Shown one piece after another: positions 1 to 8,754 of a stretch of 64,000 bases of DNA. The notes below the pieces were generated by a model. It was not told the DNA's origin. It did no database searches and saw only the letters and a list, made by a program, of their open reading frames with translations. Origin of the DNA: Rubrivivax sp. (GTDB taxonomy: Bacteria; Pseudomonadota; Gammaproteobacteria; Burkholderiales; Burkholderiaceae_C); the NCBI GenBank assembly GCA_027490215.1, contig JAIXYO010000065.1, positions 1 through 64,000 of the forward strand. Direction: 5' to 3'. The translations under genes were made by a program, and so were the position numbers. Every line of letters begins with the position of its first letter. Position 1 is the first letter of the stretch.

Positions 1-264
1 CGGTTACCTCGCTCAGGTTCAAACATTCGCTATCGCTACGCCTCGACCCTTCGGGTCCTCGGGGGGAGTTCTTGTGCCAGAGCCGTGGTGGTCAGCCTCT
101 GGCCGAAGCGAGCTCGCCAAATGGCTGGTGTTCGGGCACTCTTCTTTGGTGACTTTCTTCTGTGCCAGCAGAAGAAAGTTACCCGCCTGCCGGGGCGGAT
201 TCCCGGCGCGGTCCCCCGCAGGGCGACCCTGCCTCGCAAGGCAACAAACGCAAGGGGGTCATGC
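1..264. other. Intergenic region upstream of murG, rich in hairpins
   Basis: No convincing gene was found here. The stretch holds several inverted repeats: GACCC/GGGTC at 45-57, GCCAGAG/CTCTGGC at 76-103, and the perfect 11-bp hairpin at 152-179 listed separately. In related bacteria ftsW lies directly before murG, so its end is probably just outside the window. The hairpins and lack of codon structure suggest a repetitive intergenic element rather than coding sequence. An AAGGGGG tract at 252-258 serves as the likely murG ribosome binding site. Confidence 0.6.
152..179. repeat. Perfect 11-bp inverted repeat (hairpin) upstream of murG
   Basis: ACTTTCTTCTG (152-162) and CAGAAGAAAGT (169-179) are exact reverse complements around the 6-base loop TGCCAG. 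No T-run follows, so it is not a typical intrinsic terminator. It resembles the pyrimidine/purine-arm hairpins that I recall as dispersed intergenic repeats in Burkholderiales; that family assignment is from memory and untested. Confidence 0.7.
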
Positions 265-1350
265 ATGACCCAGCAGAGCAAACACCTGCTCGTCGTCGCC
301 GCCGGCACCGGCGGTCACGTCATGCCCGGCCTCGCCGTGGCGAAGGAAATGCAGCAGCGCGGCTGGACGGTCAGCTGGCTGGGCACGACCACCGGCATGG
401 AAAACAAGCTGGTTCCGCCGAACGGCATTCCGCTCGACACGGTCACGTTCACTGGCGTGCGCGGCAAAGGCTGGCTGCACACGCTGGCCGGGGGCTTTCG
501 ACTGCTCGCCGCCTTCTGGTCCTGCGCTGCCATCATCCGCCGCCGGCACGCGCAGATCGTGATTGGCATGGGCGGCTACCTGTGTTTCCCCGCCGGTTTG
601 ATGGCTGCCTTGCTGCGCCGGCCGCTGATGCTGGTCAATGCCGACGCCGCATTGCTGCTCAGCAACCGATCGCTGCTGCCGATGGCCGACCGTGTTGCTT
701 TCGGTTTCGACGGCCCGGCGGCGCGCGACACACGGCGCGGCGTGGTCACTGGCAACCCGGTGCGTTCCGAGATCGAGGCGCTGCCCGCGCCATCGACACG
801 CTTCGTGGGCCGCACCGGGCCTTTGCGGCTGCTGGTTGTCGGCGGCAGCCTCGGCGCTTCGGTGTTGAACCGTTGCATTCCGGAGGCGCTGGCCCTGATG
901 CCTTCTGTCCAGCGGCCTCAGGTGACCCACCAGACCGGCGCGGCGCATGCAGCGACGGTGCAGGCCGATTACGCGCAGGCCGCCATACAGGCCGAAGTGC
1001 TGCCCTTCATCGACAACATGGCGCAGCGGCTGGCCGAGTGCGACGTGATCGTGTGCCGCGCGGGTGCGATCACGGTCAGCGAGCTGTGCGCTGCAGGTGT
1101 CGCCAGTGTGCTGGTGCCGCTGGTGGTCAGCACCACCTCGCACCAGCGCGACAACGCGCAGTGGATGGCCGCGCAAGGCGCGGCGGTGCAGCTGCCGCAA
1201 AGCGAGCTGACGCCGCGGCATCTGGCCGATGTGCTGGCCGGGCTGACCCGCGAGTCGCTGCTGGCGATGGCGATGAAGGCGCGCGCACTGGCCAGGCCGA
1301 AAGCCGCGTCGCGCGTCGCTGATGAACTCGAAGGGCTGGTGTTGACATGA
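265..1350 (+). CDS. murG: UDP-N-acetylglucosamine--MurNAc-(pentapeptide) pyrophosphoryl-undecaprenol GlcNAc transferase
   Basis: MurG adds GlcNAc to lipid I to make lipid II on the inner face of the cytoplasmic membrane, the last cytoplasmic step of peptidoglycan precursor synthesis. The 361-residue product has the N-terminal glycine-rich loop [13 protein letters not shown], the second-domain loop [12 protein letters not shown], and the UDP-GlcNAc-site stretch [11 protein letters not shown] typical of GT28 enzymes. The ATG at 265 was chosen because the family homology starts there and AAGGGGG lies six bases upstream; the frame stays open upstream but that part looks non-coding. It is followed by murC in the usual division-cluster order, here separated by a hairpin element. 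Confidence 0.95.
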   Translation: MTQQSKHLLVVAAGTGGHVMPGLAVAKEMQQRGWTVSWLGTTTGMENKLVPPNGIPLDTVTFTGVRGKGWLHTLAGGFRLLAAFWSCAAIIRRRHAQIVIGMGGYLCFPAGLMAALLRRPLMLVNADAALLLSNRSLLPMADRVAFGFDGPAARDTRRGVVTGNPVRSEIEALPAPSTRFVGRTGPLRLLVVGGSLGASVLNRCIPEALALMPSVQRPQVTHQTGAAHAATVQADYAQAAIQAEVLPFIDNMAQRLAECDVIVCRAGAITVSELCAAGVASVLVPLVVSTTSHQRDNAQWMAAQGAAVQLPQSELTPRHLADVLAGLTRESLLAMAMKARALARPKAASRVADELEGLVLT

Positions 1351-1435
1351 GAGCCCCCACGCTTGTCGCTTCGCGACTGCACTGCCCCCCAGGGGGGCGC
1401 TGCCCTGCCTTGGGACGGCCCGACGGGAGGTCGGC
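1351..1435. repeat. GC-rich double-hairpin element between murG and murC
   Basis: The 85-bp gap contains two adjacent hairpins: GTCGC-TTC-GCGAC (1365-1377) and the palindrome GCCCCCC-A-GGGGGGC (1384-1398). In most relatives the murG/murC junction is compact, so this looks like an inserted intergenic repeat. Its 3' end supplies GGGAGG (1425-1430), which fits as the murC ribosome binding site. I recall similar sequence between genes in Comamonadaceae, but could not test for other copies. Confidence 0.55.
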
Positions 1436-2899
1436 ATGAAGCACGCTGTCAAGCGCATTCATTTCGTCGGCGTGGGTGGTGCCGGCATGAGCGGCATCGC
1501 CGAGATCCTGCACAACCTCGGCTACGGTGTATCGGGTTCAGACCAAAGCGACAGCGCCACGTCGCGCCGACTGGCCAGCCTCGGCATCAGGGTCTCGGTC
1601 GGCCATGACGCGTCGAACATCGAAGGCGCAGACGCAGTGGTCACCTCGACCGCGGTGAAGGCCGACAACCCCGAGGTCATCGCCGCACGCGCCAAGCGGG
1701 TTCCGGTGGTGCCCCGTGCGGTGATGCTGGCCGAGCTGATGCGGCTGAAGAGAGGCATCGCGATCGCTGGCACGCACGGCAAGACCACCACCACCAGCCT
1801 GGTCACCAGCGTGCTCGCCGAGGCTGGACTCGATCCGACCTTCGTGATCGGTGGGCGGCTCAATGCCGCGGGTGCCAACTCGCGGTTGGGTTCAGGCGAC
1901 CACATCGTCGTCGAGGCCGATGAGTCTGATGCCTCGTTCCTGAACCTGCTGCCAGTGATGGCGGTCGTCACCAACATCGATGCAGACCACATGGACACCT
2001 ACGCGCACGACCTCGGTCGGCTCAAGCAGGCGTTCGTCGAGTTTGTCCACCGCATGCCGTTCTACGGCGCGGCCATCGTCTGCTGCGATGACCCTGGCGT
2101 GCGTTCGATCATGCCGATGCTGTCGCGACCAGTCGTCACCTACGGCTTCGGGGCTGACGCGATGATTCGTGCGGTCGACGTCCAGGCACGGGCCGGGCGC
2201 ATGCACTTCACCGTTCAGCGGCGCAATGGCACGGCGATGCCCGACCTCGAGGTGACACTGAACCTGCCAGGTGATCACAACGTGCTGAACGCGCTGGCCG
2301 CGATCGCGGTGGCCACCGAGCTGGAACTGCCAGACCCCGCGATGGTGCGCGGACTGGCCGAGTTCAGAGGCGTTGACCGTCGATTCCAGCGCTATGGCGA
2401 GGTGCCGGTGACCGCTGCGGACGGCACGCCCGGCAGCTTCACGCTGATCGACGACTACGGCCACCACCCAGTCGAGATGGCGGCCACGTTGGCAGCGGCA
2501 CGCGGTGCATTCCCTGGACGGCGGCTGGTGCTGGCTTTCCAGCCGCATCGCTACACCCGCACCCGCGACTGCTTCGAGGATTTCGTCAAGGTGATCGGCA
2601 GTGCCGACGCGGTGCTGCTGGCCGAGGTCTATGCCGCCGGTGAAGCGCCCATCGTTGCCGCCGACGGCCGTGCGCTGGCGCGCGCCCTGCGCGTGGCGGG
2701 CAAGGTGGATCCCGTGTTCGTTGACGACATCACCATGCTGCCTCAGGCCATCCTGGACCACGCTCGCGCGGACGATGTGCTGGTCTCCATGGGTGCGGGC
2801 TCGATCGGCCAGGTGCCGGCGCAGGTGCTGGAGCTGCGGGGCCGAGAGGATGTTCTCGCAACTGCAACTGCAACTGCAACGGCGGAGGCCACCCGATGA
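1436..2899 (+). CDS. murC: UDP-N-acetylmuramate--L-alanine ligase
   Basis: MurC joins L-alanine to UDP-MurNAc using ATP, the first amino-acid addition of the stem peptide, in the cytoplasm. The 487-residue protein shows the Rossmann start [17 protein letters not shown], the Mur-ligase P-loop [10 protein letters not shown] near residue 112, the metal/ATP stretch [12 protein letters not shown], and the C-terminal-domain DDYGHHPVE. The ATG at 1436 follows GGGAGG. The last residues are encoded by a hexanucleotide repeat, giving an alternating Ala-Thr tail that is not part of the fold. The stop overlaps the ddl start (ATGA), implying translational coupling. Confidence 0.96.
   Translation: MKHAVKRIHFVGVGGAGMSGIAEILHNLGYGVSGSDQSDSATSRRLASLGIRVSVGHDASNIEGADAVVTSTAVKADNPEVIAARAKRVPVVPRAVMLAELMRLKRGIAIAGTHGKTTTTSLVTSVLAEAGLDPTFVIGGRLNAAGANSRLGSGDHIVVEADESDASFLNLLPVMAVVTNIDADHMDTYAHDLGRLKQAFVEFVHRMPFYGAAIVCCDDPGVRSIMPMLSRPVVTYGFGADAMIRAVDVQARAGRMHFTVQRRNGTAMPDLEVTLNLPGDHNVLNALAAIAVATELELPDPAMVRGLAEFRGVDRRFQRYGEVPVTAADGTPGSFTLIDDYGHHPVEMAATLAAARGAFPGRRLVLAFQPHRYTRTRDCFEDFVKVIGSADAVLLAEVYAAGEAPIVAADGRALARALRVAGKVDPVFVDDITMLPQAILDHARADDVLVSMGAGSIGQVPAQVLELRGREDVLATATATATAEATR
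2858..2880 (+). repeat. GCAACT hexanucleotide tandem repeat at the 3' end of murC
   Basis: About 3.8 copies of GCAACT are read as alternating Ala-Thr at the MurC C-terminus. The unit is a multiple of three, so copy-number change would lengthen or shorten the tail without a frameshift. Confidence 0.8.
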
Positions 2900-3936
2900 G
2901 CGTTGATCCGAAAGCGCTGGGCAAAGTCGCCGTGCAGGACTTGGGAAAAGTCGCCGTGCAGGACTTGGGAAAAGTCGCCGTGCTCCTGGGCGGCGCCTCG
3001 GCCGAGCGCGACATTTCGCTGATGTCCGGCAGCGGCGTGCTGGCCGCGCTGCAGTCACTGGGCGTCGACGCGCAGGGTTTCGATCCGGCGCAGCGTGATC
3101 TGGCTGAGCTGAAGAAACTCGGCATCGATCGCTGCTTCATTGCGCTCCATGGCCGCCACGGCGAGGACGGCACGGTGCAGGGCGCGCTCGAACTGCTGGG
3201 CATTCCCTACACCGGGTCTGGTGTGATGGCGTCTGCCGTGGCGATGGACAAGGTGATGACCAAGCGCATCTGGCTGGCGGAAGGCCTGCCGACCCCGCGC
3301 CATGTCTGCCTGGCACCGGGGGAGCATTCGGCCGAACAGGTGAAGGCCGTGCCGGCGCAGATCGGCTTGCCGTTGATCGTCAAGCCGCCGCGCGAAGGTT
3401 CGTCGATTGGTGTTACCAAGGTGCAGATCGCCGGTCAGATCGCCGAGGCTGTGACGCTCGCCGCGCGCTATGACGCCGACGTGCTGTGCGAGGAGTTCAT
3501 TGCCGGCGAGGAAGTGACCTGCCCGGTGCTGGGTGAGGGGGCCAACGTGCAGGCGCTGCCGGTGATCCGGATCCGTGCACCCGAAGGTGCTTACGACTAC
3601 CAGAACAAGTACTTCACCGACGTTGTGCAGTACCTCTGCCCGAGCGGCCTGCCGGAAGCCGAGGAGCGCGAGATCCAGCGTCTTGCCGTTGCGTCGTACC
3701 GTGCGCTCGGATGTCGCGGCTGGGGTCGTGCCGATCTGATGATCCGTGCGTCCGACCGCCAGCCCTTCCTGCTGGAGATGAACACCTCGCCCGGCATGAC
3801 GACGCATTCGCTGGTGCCGATGTCCGCGCGTGCAGTGGGCATCGACTACGCGCAGCTCTGCCTGTTGATCGTGAGCCTCGCCCGCCTCGATGCACAGCCC
3901 CCGGTGGCACTGGCCCCGCCTGCTCCGGCCGCCTGA
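2896..3936 (+). CDS. ddl: D-alanine--D-alanine ligase
   Basis: Ddl makes the D-Ala-D-Ala dipeptide that ends the peptidoglycan stem, using ATP. The 346-residue ATP-grasp protein has the N-terminal [20 protein letters not shown]-like segment, [12 protein letters not shown], and the substrate/Mg-site [15 protein letters not shown]. Its ATG overlaps the murC stop. The N-terminus is extended: before the normal start of homology it carries two extra copies of KVAVQDLG made by a 24-bp tandem duplication. The true start could lie inside or after the repeats, but the ATGA overlap favours 2896. ftsQ follows after 13 bp. Confidence 0.95.
   Translation: MSVDPKALGKVAVQDLGKVAVQDLGKVAVLLGGASAERDISLMSGSGVLAALQSLGVDAQGFDPAQRDLAELKKLGIDRCFIALHGRHGEDGTVQGALELLGIPYTGSGVMASAVAMDKVMTKRIWLAEGLPTPRHVCLAPGEHSAEQVKAVPAQIGLPLIVKPPREGSSIGVTKVQIAGQIAEAVTLAARYDADVLCEEFIAGEEVTCPVLGEGANVQALPVIRIRAPEGAYDYQNKYFTDVVQYLCPSGLPEAEEREIQRLAVASYRALGCRGWGRADLMIRASDRQPFLLEMNTSPGMTTHSLVPMSARAVGIDYAQLCLLIVSLARLDAQPPVALAPPAPAA
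2923..2982 (+). repeat. 24-bp tandem duplication at the 5' end of ddl (2.5 copies)
   Basis: Two identical 24-bp units (2923-2946 and 2947-2970) are followed by a 12-bp partial third copy (2971-2982). They encode KVAVQDLG twice and then KVAV of the genuine Ddl start. The exact identity of the copies points to a recent slippage or unequal recombination event. Confidence 0.9.
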
Positions 3937-3949
3937 CGATCAACTCCGC

Positions 3950-4783
3950 ATGGCCACCACGACGTTCATCCGCCCACCCACCGCTGCTCGCCCAGCGCGC
4001 GATTCGCTGCCGGCCGATGTGCGCTGGATGCGGTCGACAGCAAACGGCATGTATGTATTGGCTGTGCTGGTGCTTGCCGCGCTGGCGGTGCATGTGCTGT
4101 CTCGCCAGCCGGTTTTCTCCCTGCGTTCAATCCAGGTCGACGGCGACCTGACGCGCAACAGTGTGGCGACGATCCGTGTCAACGCGGTACCGCAACTGCG
4201 GGGTAACTTCTTCACCATCGACCTGCAGGCCGCGCGGCAAGCCTTCGAGACAGTGCCGTGGGTGCGTCATGCGGTGGTGCAGCGCGTCTGGCCGAACAGG
4301 CTTGCGGTGCGGCTCGAGGAGCACCGGCCTGTCGCCTTCTGGCGCGAAGCCGATGACAACGGCACTGCCGAGCAGCTGGTCAACGCCCAGGGGGAGGTGT
4401 TCGAGGCCAATCTCGGCGACGTTGAAGGCGACAGCCTGCCGACGCTCCAGGGACCTGATGGCAGTTCGGCCGCGATGTTGTCCATGCTGAAGCGCTTGCA
4501 GGCGGTGTTCGCCCGGCAGGGCAGCCACATCGACACGCTGCGGCTCTCGGGTCGCGCCTCCTGGTCGGTCGAGCTCGATACCGGTGCGAGGGTCGAACTC
4601 GGTCGTGGCAGCGACGACGAGGTGCTGGTGCGCGCCGATCGCTTTGTCTCCACGGTGACGCAGCTGACGCAGCAGTTTCAGGCGCCGGTGGTCTACGCCG
4701 ATCTGCGCCACCGCGATGGTTACGCCCTGCGGCTGCGGGGCATCACGACGGTGGCCGCGCCGGGCGCTGTGAACAGGAATTGA
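3950..4783 (+). CDS. ftsQ: Cell division protein FtsQ
   Basis: FtsQ is the inner-membrane divisome scaffold that joins early (FtsA/FtsZ) and late (FtsL, FtsB, FtsI) division proteins. The 277-residue protein has a cytoplasmic N-terminus, one membrane span (about residues 38-56, MYVLAVLVLAALAVHVL), then a POTRA domain starting FSLRSIQVDGDL and an FtsQ beta domain with VPWVRHAVVQRVWPNRL. The ATG at 3950 lies just after ddl; the frame is open further upstream but would overlap ddl heavily. ftsA follows after 13 bp with a GAGAGGA ribosome site. Confidence 0.92.
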   Translation: MATTTFIRPPTAARPARDSLPADVRWMRSTANGMYVLAVLVLAALAVHVLSRQPVFSLRSIQVDGDLTRNSVATIRVNAVPQLRGNFFTIDLQAARQAFETVPWVRHAVVQRVWPNRLAVRLEEHRPVAFWREADDNGTAEQLVNAQGEVFEANLGDVEGDSLPTLQGPDGSSAAMLSMLKRLQAVFARQGSHIDTLRLSGRASWSVELDTGARVELGRGSDDEVLVRADRFVSTVTQLTQQFQAPVVYADLRHRDGYALRLRGITTVAAPGAVNRN

Positions 4784-4796
4784 GCGAGAGGAACGG

Positions 4797-6026
4797 ATGG
4801 CCAAGGAACTGAAAGATCTGGTGGTCGGTCTCGACATCGGCACCGCAAAGGTGATGGTGGTCGTGGCCGAAATGCTGCCCGATGGCGAGTTGCGTGTGGC
4901 CGGACTCGGCAGCGCACCGGCACATGGGCTCAAGCGCGGCGTGGTCGTGAACATCGACGCAACAGTCCAGAGCATCCAGCAGGCGCTGAAAGAGGCCGAA
5001 ATGATGGCCGACTGCAAGATCACCCGCGTCTATACCGGCATCACCGGCAGCCACATCCGTGGCCAGAACTCCACCGGCATGGTGATCGTGCGCGACAAGG
5101 AAGTGACGCCGGTCGATGTGGCGCGGGTGGTCGAGACCGCGAAGGCGATCAACATCCCGAACGACCAGCGGCTGCTGCTCGTCGAGCCTCAGGAATTCGT
5201 CATCGACGGCCACGAGGTGAAGGAGCCGATCGGCATGAGCGGCGGACGCCTCGAAGTCAAGGTCCACATCGTCACCGGCGCGCAGAGCGCGGCCGAGAAC
5301 ATCATCAAGTGCGTTCGCCGCTGCGGGCTCGAGGTCGACATGCTGGTGCTCAACCCCAGCGCCAGCAGCCACGCGGTACTGACCGAAGACGAGAAGGACC
5401 TGGGCGTGGCGCTGGTCGACATCGGTGCCGGCACCACCGATGTGGCGATCTTCACCGACGGCGCGATCCGACACACCGCGGTCATCCCGATCGCAGGCGA
5501 CCTGATCACCAGCGACATTGCCATGGCGTTGCGCACACCGACCAAGGACGCCGAAGAGATCAAGGTCGAGTTTGGTGTGGCCAAGCAGTTGCTGGCCGAT
5601 CCGAGCGACCAGCTCGAAGTGCCGGGCCTCGGTGATCGCCCGCCGCGCATGCTGAGCCGGCAGGCGCTGGCCGGCGTGATCGAGCCGCGCATCGAGGAGA
5701 TCTATTCCCTGGTTCACCAGGTGATCCGCGAGTCCGGTTATGAAGAGCTGCTGTCCTCGGGCATCGTGATCTGCGGCGGCGCGGCAGTGATGCCCGGCAT
5801 GGTCGAGCTCGGCGAGGACATTTTCCTGAAGCCCGTGCGCAAGGGCATCCCGCTGTACCACGGCGCGCTGCAGGACATGATGGCCAACACCCGCTCGGCC
5901 ACCGTGATGGGCCTGCTCGAGGAAGGGCGGCTTGCGCGCTCGCGCGGCCAGCGCGCGGCGCAGCAAGCCGGCTCGGTGAAGACGGTGCTGGGCCGCGCTC
6001 GCGACTGGTTCCTCGGCAACTTCTGA
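4797..6026 (+). CDS. ftsA: Cell division protein FtsA
   Basis: FtsA is the actin-like ATPase that tethers FtsZ polymers to the membrane and recruits later divisome proteins. The 409-residue product shows the phosphate-1 loop VGLDIGTAKVMVVV, the phosphate-2 motif LVDIGAGTTDVAIF, and the adenosine motif ICGGAAVMPGM. The C-terminal segment GRARDWFLGNF resembles the amphipathic membrane-targeting helix of FtsA. Length and order (ftsQ-ftsA-ftsZ) are standard. Confidence 0.96.
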   Translation: MAKELKDLVVGLDIGTAKVMVVVAEMLPDGELRVAGLGSAPAHGLKRGVVVNIDATVQSIQQALKEAEMMADCKITRVYTGITGSHIRGQNSTGMVIVRDKEVTPVDVARVVETAKAINIPNDQRLLLVEPQEFVIDGHEVKEPIGMSGGRLEVKVHIVTGAQSAAENIIKCVRRCGLEVDMLVLNPSASSHAVLTEDEKDLGVALVDIGAGTTDVAIFTDGAIRHTAVIPIAGDLITSDIAMALRTPTKDAEEIKVEFGVAKQLLADPSDQLEVPGLGDRPPRMLSRQALAGVIEPRIEEIYSLVHQVIRESGYEELLSSGIVICGGAAVMPGMVELGEDIFLKPVRKGIPLYHGALQDMMANTRSATVMGLLEEGRLARSRGQRAAQQAGSVKTVLGRARDWFLGNF

Positions 6027-6225
6027 GGCAGCCACCATGACCGCGAGCCACCACCACAACATCCGCGCCGCGCCGAGCGGGCATTCGCGCGCGCCTCCCG
6101 GTTTACCGAAAGCGAAGACTGCGGACGACGGCTTCTGCCCGGATCACCACAGCGAACAACGAAGACCTGGCTAGACCCGAAAAACTGACCCCCCTTAACG
6201 GCAACTGCACACACTGGAGAACAAC

Positions 6226-7437
6226 ATGGCCATCGAAATGATCGAAGAATTTGACCTCTGCACGCAGATCAAGGTGATCGGCGTCGGCGGCGGCGGCGGC
6301 AACGCGGTCGAGCACATGATCACGCAGGGCGTGCAAGGCGTGGAGTTCGTCTGCGCCAACACCGATGCGCAGGCGCTCAACCGATCCGGCGCACACCAGC
6401 TGATCCAGCTCGGCAGCAGCGGCCTCGGCGCCGGTGCCAAGCCCGATGTCGGCAAGGCCGCGGCCCTGGAGGCAGAAGAACGCATCCGTGCGGCCATCGC
6501 CGGCTCGAACATGTTGTTCATCACCGCCGGCATGGGCGGCGGCACCGGCACGGGTGCCGCGCCGGTGATCGCGCGCATCGCGAAGGAAATGGGCATCCTG
6601 ACTGTGGGTGTCGTGACCAAGCCCTTCGACTTCGAAGGCGGTCGCCGGATGAAGGCGGCCGATGTCGGTCTGTCCGAACTGGAAGCCAATGTTGATTCGC
6701 TGATCGTCGTGCTCAACGAGAAGCTGCTCGAAGTGCTGGGTGACGACGTGACGCAGGACCAGGCTTTCGCCGAGGCCAACGACGTGCTGAAGAACGCGGT
6801 CGGTGGCATCAGCGACATCATCCACATGCACGGCATGGTCAACGTCGACTTCGAGGACGTCAAGACGGTGATGAGTGAGCCCGGCAAGGCGATGATGGGT
6901 ACGGCCCAGGCCGGTGGCCCCGACCGTGCGACCAAGGCGGCGGATGCGGCCGTGGCCTGCCCACTGCTCGAAGGCATCGATCTGTCCGGCGCCAAGGGTG
7001 TGCTGGTGCTGATCGCCGCCAACCGCAGCACGCTGAAGCTGTCGGAAAGCAAGAACGCGATGAACACCATCCGCCGCTATGCGGCCGAGGATGCGCATGT
7101 GATCTTCGGCACCGTCTACGACGAAAGCCTGGGCGACCAGCTGCGCGTGACGGTGATCGCCACCGGCCTGAGCCCGGCGCGTCGCCAGCAGGCCCCGATC
7201 AGCGTGGTGCACAGCGCGCCAATGCGGCGCACCGGCACGGACGACCTGCCGATCCTGAACAACGCGATCGGCCACCCGGTGGGCGCGATGGGCACCGCAG
7301 CCGGTCCCGACTATGGCGGCATGAACACACCGAGTGTCTGGCGTACCCGCACGGCAGCAGCCAAGGTGGACGCGCTGGCCAGCAACGGCATGGACGAGAT
7401 CGAGATCCCGGCCTTCCTGCGCAAGCAGGCTGACTGA
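6226..7437 (+). CDS. ftsZ: Cell division protein FtsZ
   Basis: FtsZ is the tubulin-like GTPase that forms the Z ring. The 403-residue protein carries the N-terminal GVGGGGGNAVEHM, the tubulin signature GGGTGTGAAP, and a C-terminal tail DEIEIPAFLRKQAD, which is the conserved site for FtsA and other Z-ring partners. GGAGA at 6216-6220 precedes the ATG. A 199-bp gap separates it from ftsA, long enough for ftsZ-specific promoters, although I could not pick a convincing one. A strong hairpin follows at 7455. Confidence 0.98.
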   Translation: MAIEMIEEFDLCTQIKVIGVGGGGGNAVEHMITQGVQGVEFVCANTDAQALNRSGAHQLIQLGSSGLGAGAKPDVGKAAALEAEERIRAAIAGSNMLFITAGMGGGTGTGAAPVIARIAKEMGILTVGVVTKPFDFEGGRRMKAADVGLSELEANVDSLIVVLNEKLLEVLGDDVTQDQAFAEANDVLKNAVGGISDIIHMHGMVNVDFEDVKTVMSEPGKAMMGTAQAGGPDRATKAADAAVACPLLEGIDLSGAKGVLVLIAANRSTLKLSESKNAMNTIRRYAAEDAHVIFGTVYDESLGDQLRVTVIATGLSPARRQQAPISVVHSAPMRRTGTDDLPILNNAIGHPVGAMGTAAGPDYGGMNTPSVWRTRTAAAKVDALASNGMDEIEIPAFLRKQAD

Positions 7438-7454
7438 ACGGCGTGCCCCCAGTC

Positions 7455-7485
7455 GCCGGCGCCCCTGTACCCGAGGGGCGCCGGC
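7455..7485 (+). terminator. Strong hairpin after ftsZ, possible terminator
   Basis: GCCGGCGCCCCT (7455-7466) and AGGGGCGCCGGC (7474-7485) are perfect 12-bp complements with a 7-base loop. There is no clear T-run after it, so it may be an attenuator or mRNA-stabilising hairpin rather than a full intrinsic terminator. It separates the dcw genes from lpxC. Confidence 0.6.
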
Positions 7486-7549
7486 TTCGGCCCGGGTGAC
7501 GCGGGCCGAAGGCCTAGCTCGACCGCGTGGCTACGGGGGTTGCTCTCTC

Positions 7550-7555
7550 TAGAAT
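7550..7555 (+). promoter_or_regulatory. -10-like hexamer just upstream of lpxC
   Basis: TAGAAT (7550-7555) lies six bases before the second ATG of lpxC (7562). A start of transcription seven bases after the hexamer would fall on that ATG. No good -35 hexamer was seen at the expected spacing. See the finding on possible leaderless starts. Confidence 0.35.
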
Positions 7556-7558
7556 GGA

Positions 7559-8497
7559 ATGATGCTGGCCCAACGCACCCTGCAATCCCTGACCCGCGCG
7601 GTCGGCGTCGGTGTGCACGGTGGGCAGCGGGTCGAAATGACCTTGCGACCTGCACCGCCCGACACCGGGATCGTGTTCAGGCGAGTCGATCTGCCTCAGC
7701 CGGTGGACATTCCGGTTCGCCCCCAGTCCGTGTGCGATACCCGCATGGCCACCGCGCTCTCGCCGGGCGGCGACCCTGGCGCGCCGAAGGTCAATACCGT
7801 CGAGCACTTGCTCTCTGCGTGTGCGGGTCTGGGCATCGACAACCTGATTGTCGACATCACCGCAGAAGAGGTGCCCATCCTCGATGGCTCGGCCGCGTCG
7901 TTCGTGTTCCTGCTGCAAAGCGCCGGCATTGAATTGCAGGATGTACCAAAGCGCTTTCTCCGCCTGCGCAAGCCCGTGGAAGTGCGAGAAGGCGAGGGCT
8001 CCAGCCTCAAGTGGGCACGCCTCGAGCCTTTTGACGGTTATCGGTTGACGTTCGAGATTTCCTTCGATCACCCAGCCGTCAACCAGACCGGCCAGCACGT
8101 GGTGTTCGACATGGGTTCAGGCCAGTACAAGCGCGAGATCGCGCGTGCGCGCACCTTCGGCTTCACCAAGGATGTGGAGTTGATGCGTTCGCGCGGGCTG
8201 GGCCTGGGTGGCAGCCTCGACAACGTGGTGGTGGTGGACGATTACAAGGTGCTCAACAGCGGCGGATTGCGCTACGGCGACGAGTTCGTCAAGCACAAGA
8301 TCCTCGACGCGATCGGCGATCTGTATGTGTTCGGGCACCCGCTGATCGGCGCCTACAGCGCGTTCAAGTCCGGCCATGCACTCAACAGCAAGCTGGTGTT
8401 GGCGGTGCTCGCCGATCAGGAGTCGTTCGAGATCGTCACCTTCGCCGACGAAACGAAAGCACCCGCTGGACTGTCCGAACTGGCGCCGGCATGGTGA
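7559..8497 (+). CDS. lpxC: UDP-3-O-acyl-N-acetylglucosamine deacetylase
   Basis: LpxC is the zinc enzyme that commits UDP-acyl-GlcNAc to lipid A synthesis. The 312-residue protein has [16 protein letters not shown] at the N-terminus, the zinc-site [15 protein letters not shown], and the second zinc/catalytic motif [10 protein letters not shown] followed by GHALNSKL. Two ATGs occur in tandem (7559 and 7562); homology starts right after, so either could be used, and there is no clear Shine-Dalgarno sequence. The stop codon sits inside a terminator-like hairpin. Confidence 0.96.
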   Translation: MMLAQRTLQSLTRAVGVGVHGGQRVEMTLRPAPPDTGIVFRRVDLPQPVDIPVRPQSVCDTRMATALSPGGDPGAPKVNTVEHLLSACAGLGIDNLIVDITAEEVPILDGSAASFVFLLQSAGIELQDVPKRFLRLRKPVEVREGEGSSLKWARLEPFDGYRLTFEISFDHPAVNQTGQHVVFDMGSGQYKREIARARTFGFTKDVELMRSRGLGLGGSLDNVVVVDDYKVLNSGGLRYGDEFVKHKILDAIGDLYVFGHPLIGAYSAFKSGHALNSKLVLAVLADQESFEIVTFADETKAPAGLSELAPAW

Positions 8498-8509
8498 CCG
8501 GCCTTTTTT
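8485..8509 (+). terminator. Intrinsic terminator overlapping the lpxC stop
   Basis: GCCGG (8485-8489) pairs with CCGGC (8498-8502); the 8-base loop contains the lpxC stop codon and the stem is followed by a run of six T (8504-8509). The stem is short but GC-only. Confidence 0.55.
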
Positions 8510-8547
8510 CACTGCGGCACATCGCCCCGAACTGAAAGTCTGACGAC

Positions 8548-8754
8548 ATGTTGGTATTCGCTTGGGTGATGGGCTCGATCGTCGCGCTGACGGGTGGCAT
8601 CAGCCTGTTGTCGTTCGCCATCTACATTGGTACCGGCATTGATCTGTGGCTCAAACGCGCTCGGTTGTTCCGGCGTTATGCATTCGCGGCATTGCTCTTC
8701 TGGTTCAATGTCTGGATCTGGGGCACCGTGTTGATGATCCTGATCAACTGGTGA
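8548..8754 (+). CDS. Small predicted inner-membrane protein, unknown function
   Basis: A 68-residue protein with two hydrophobic segments (about residues 5-27 and 44-66) separated by a basic loop containing KRARLFRRY, as expected for a two-span membrane protein. I do not recognise a named family. The frame has normal GC codon bias and the stop abuts the stop of the convergent esterase gene with no intervening base, which supports a real gene. It follows lpxC but a terminator-like hairpin lies between them. Confidence 0.65.
   Translation: MLVFAWVMGSIVALTGGISLLSFAIYIGTGIDLWLKRARLFRRYAFAALLFWFNVWIWGTVLMILINW

Noticed and set aside
1-264. Frames in the region before murG (both strands) as small genes
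   Set aside because: They overlap hairpins, lack ribosome sites and show no protein-like composition.
162-1322. 386-codon frame overlapping murG in another plus frame
   Set aside because: Arg/Ala-rich shadow of murG without any family features.
2923-2982. Short repeats considered as a CRISPR-like or regulatory array
   Set aside because: Only 2.5 direct copies with no spacers, in frame within ddl; simple tandem duplication explains it.
4743-6062. 439-codon frame on the minus strand opposite ftsA
   Set aside because: Mirror frame of ftsA with no motifs; ftsA is unambiguous.
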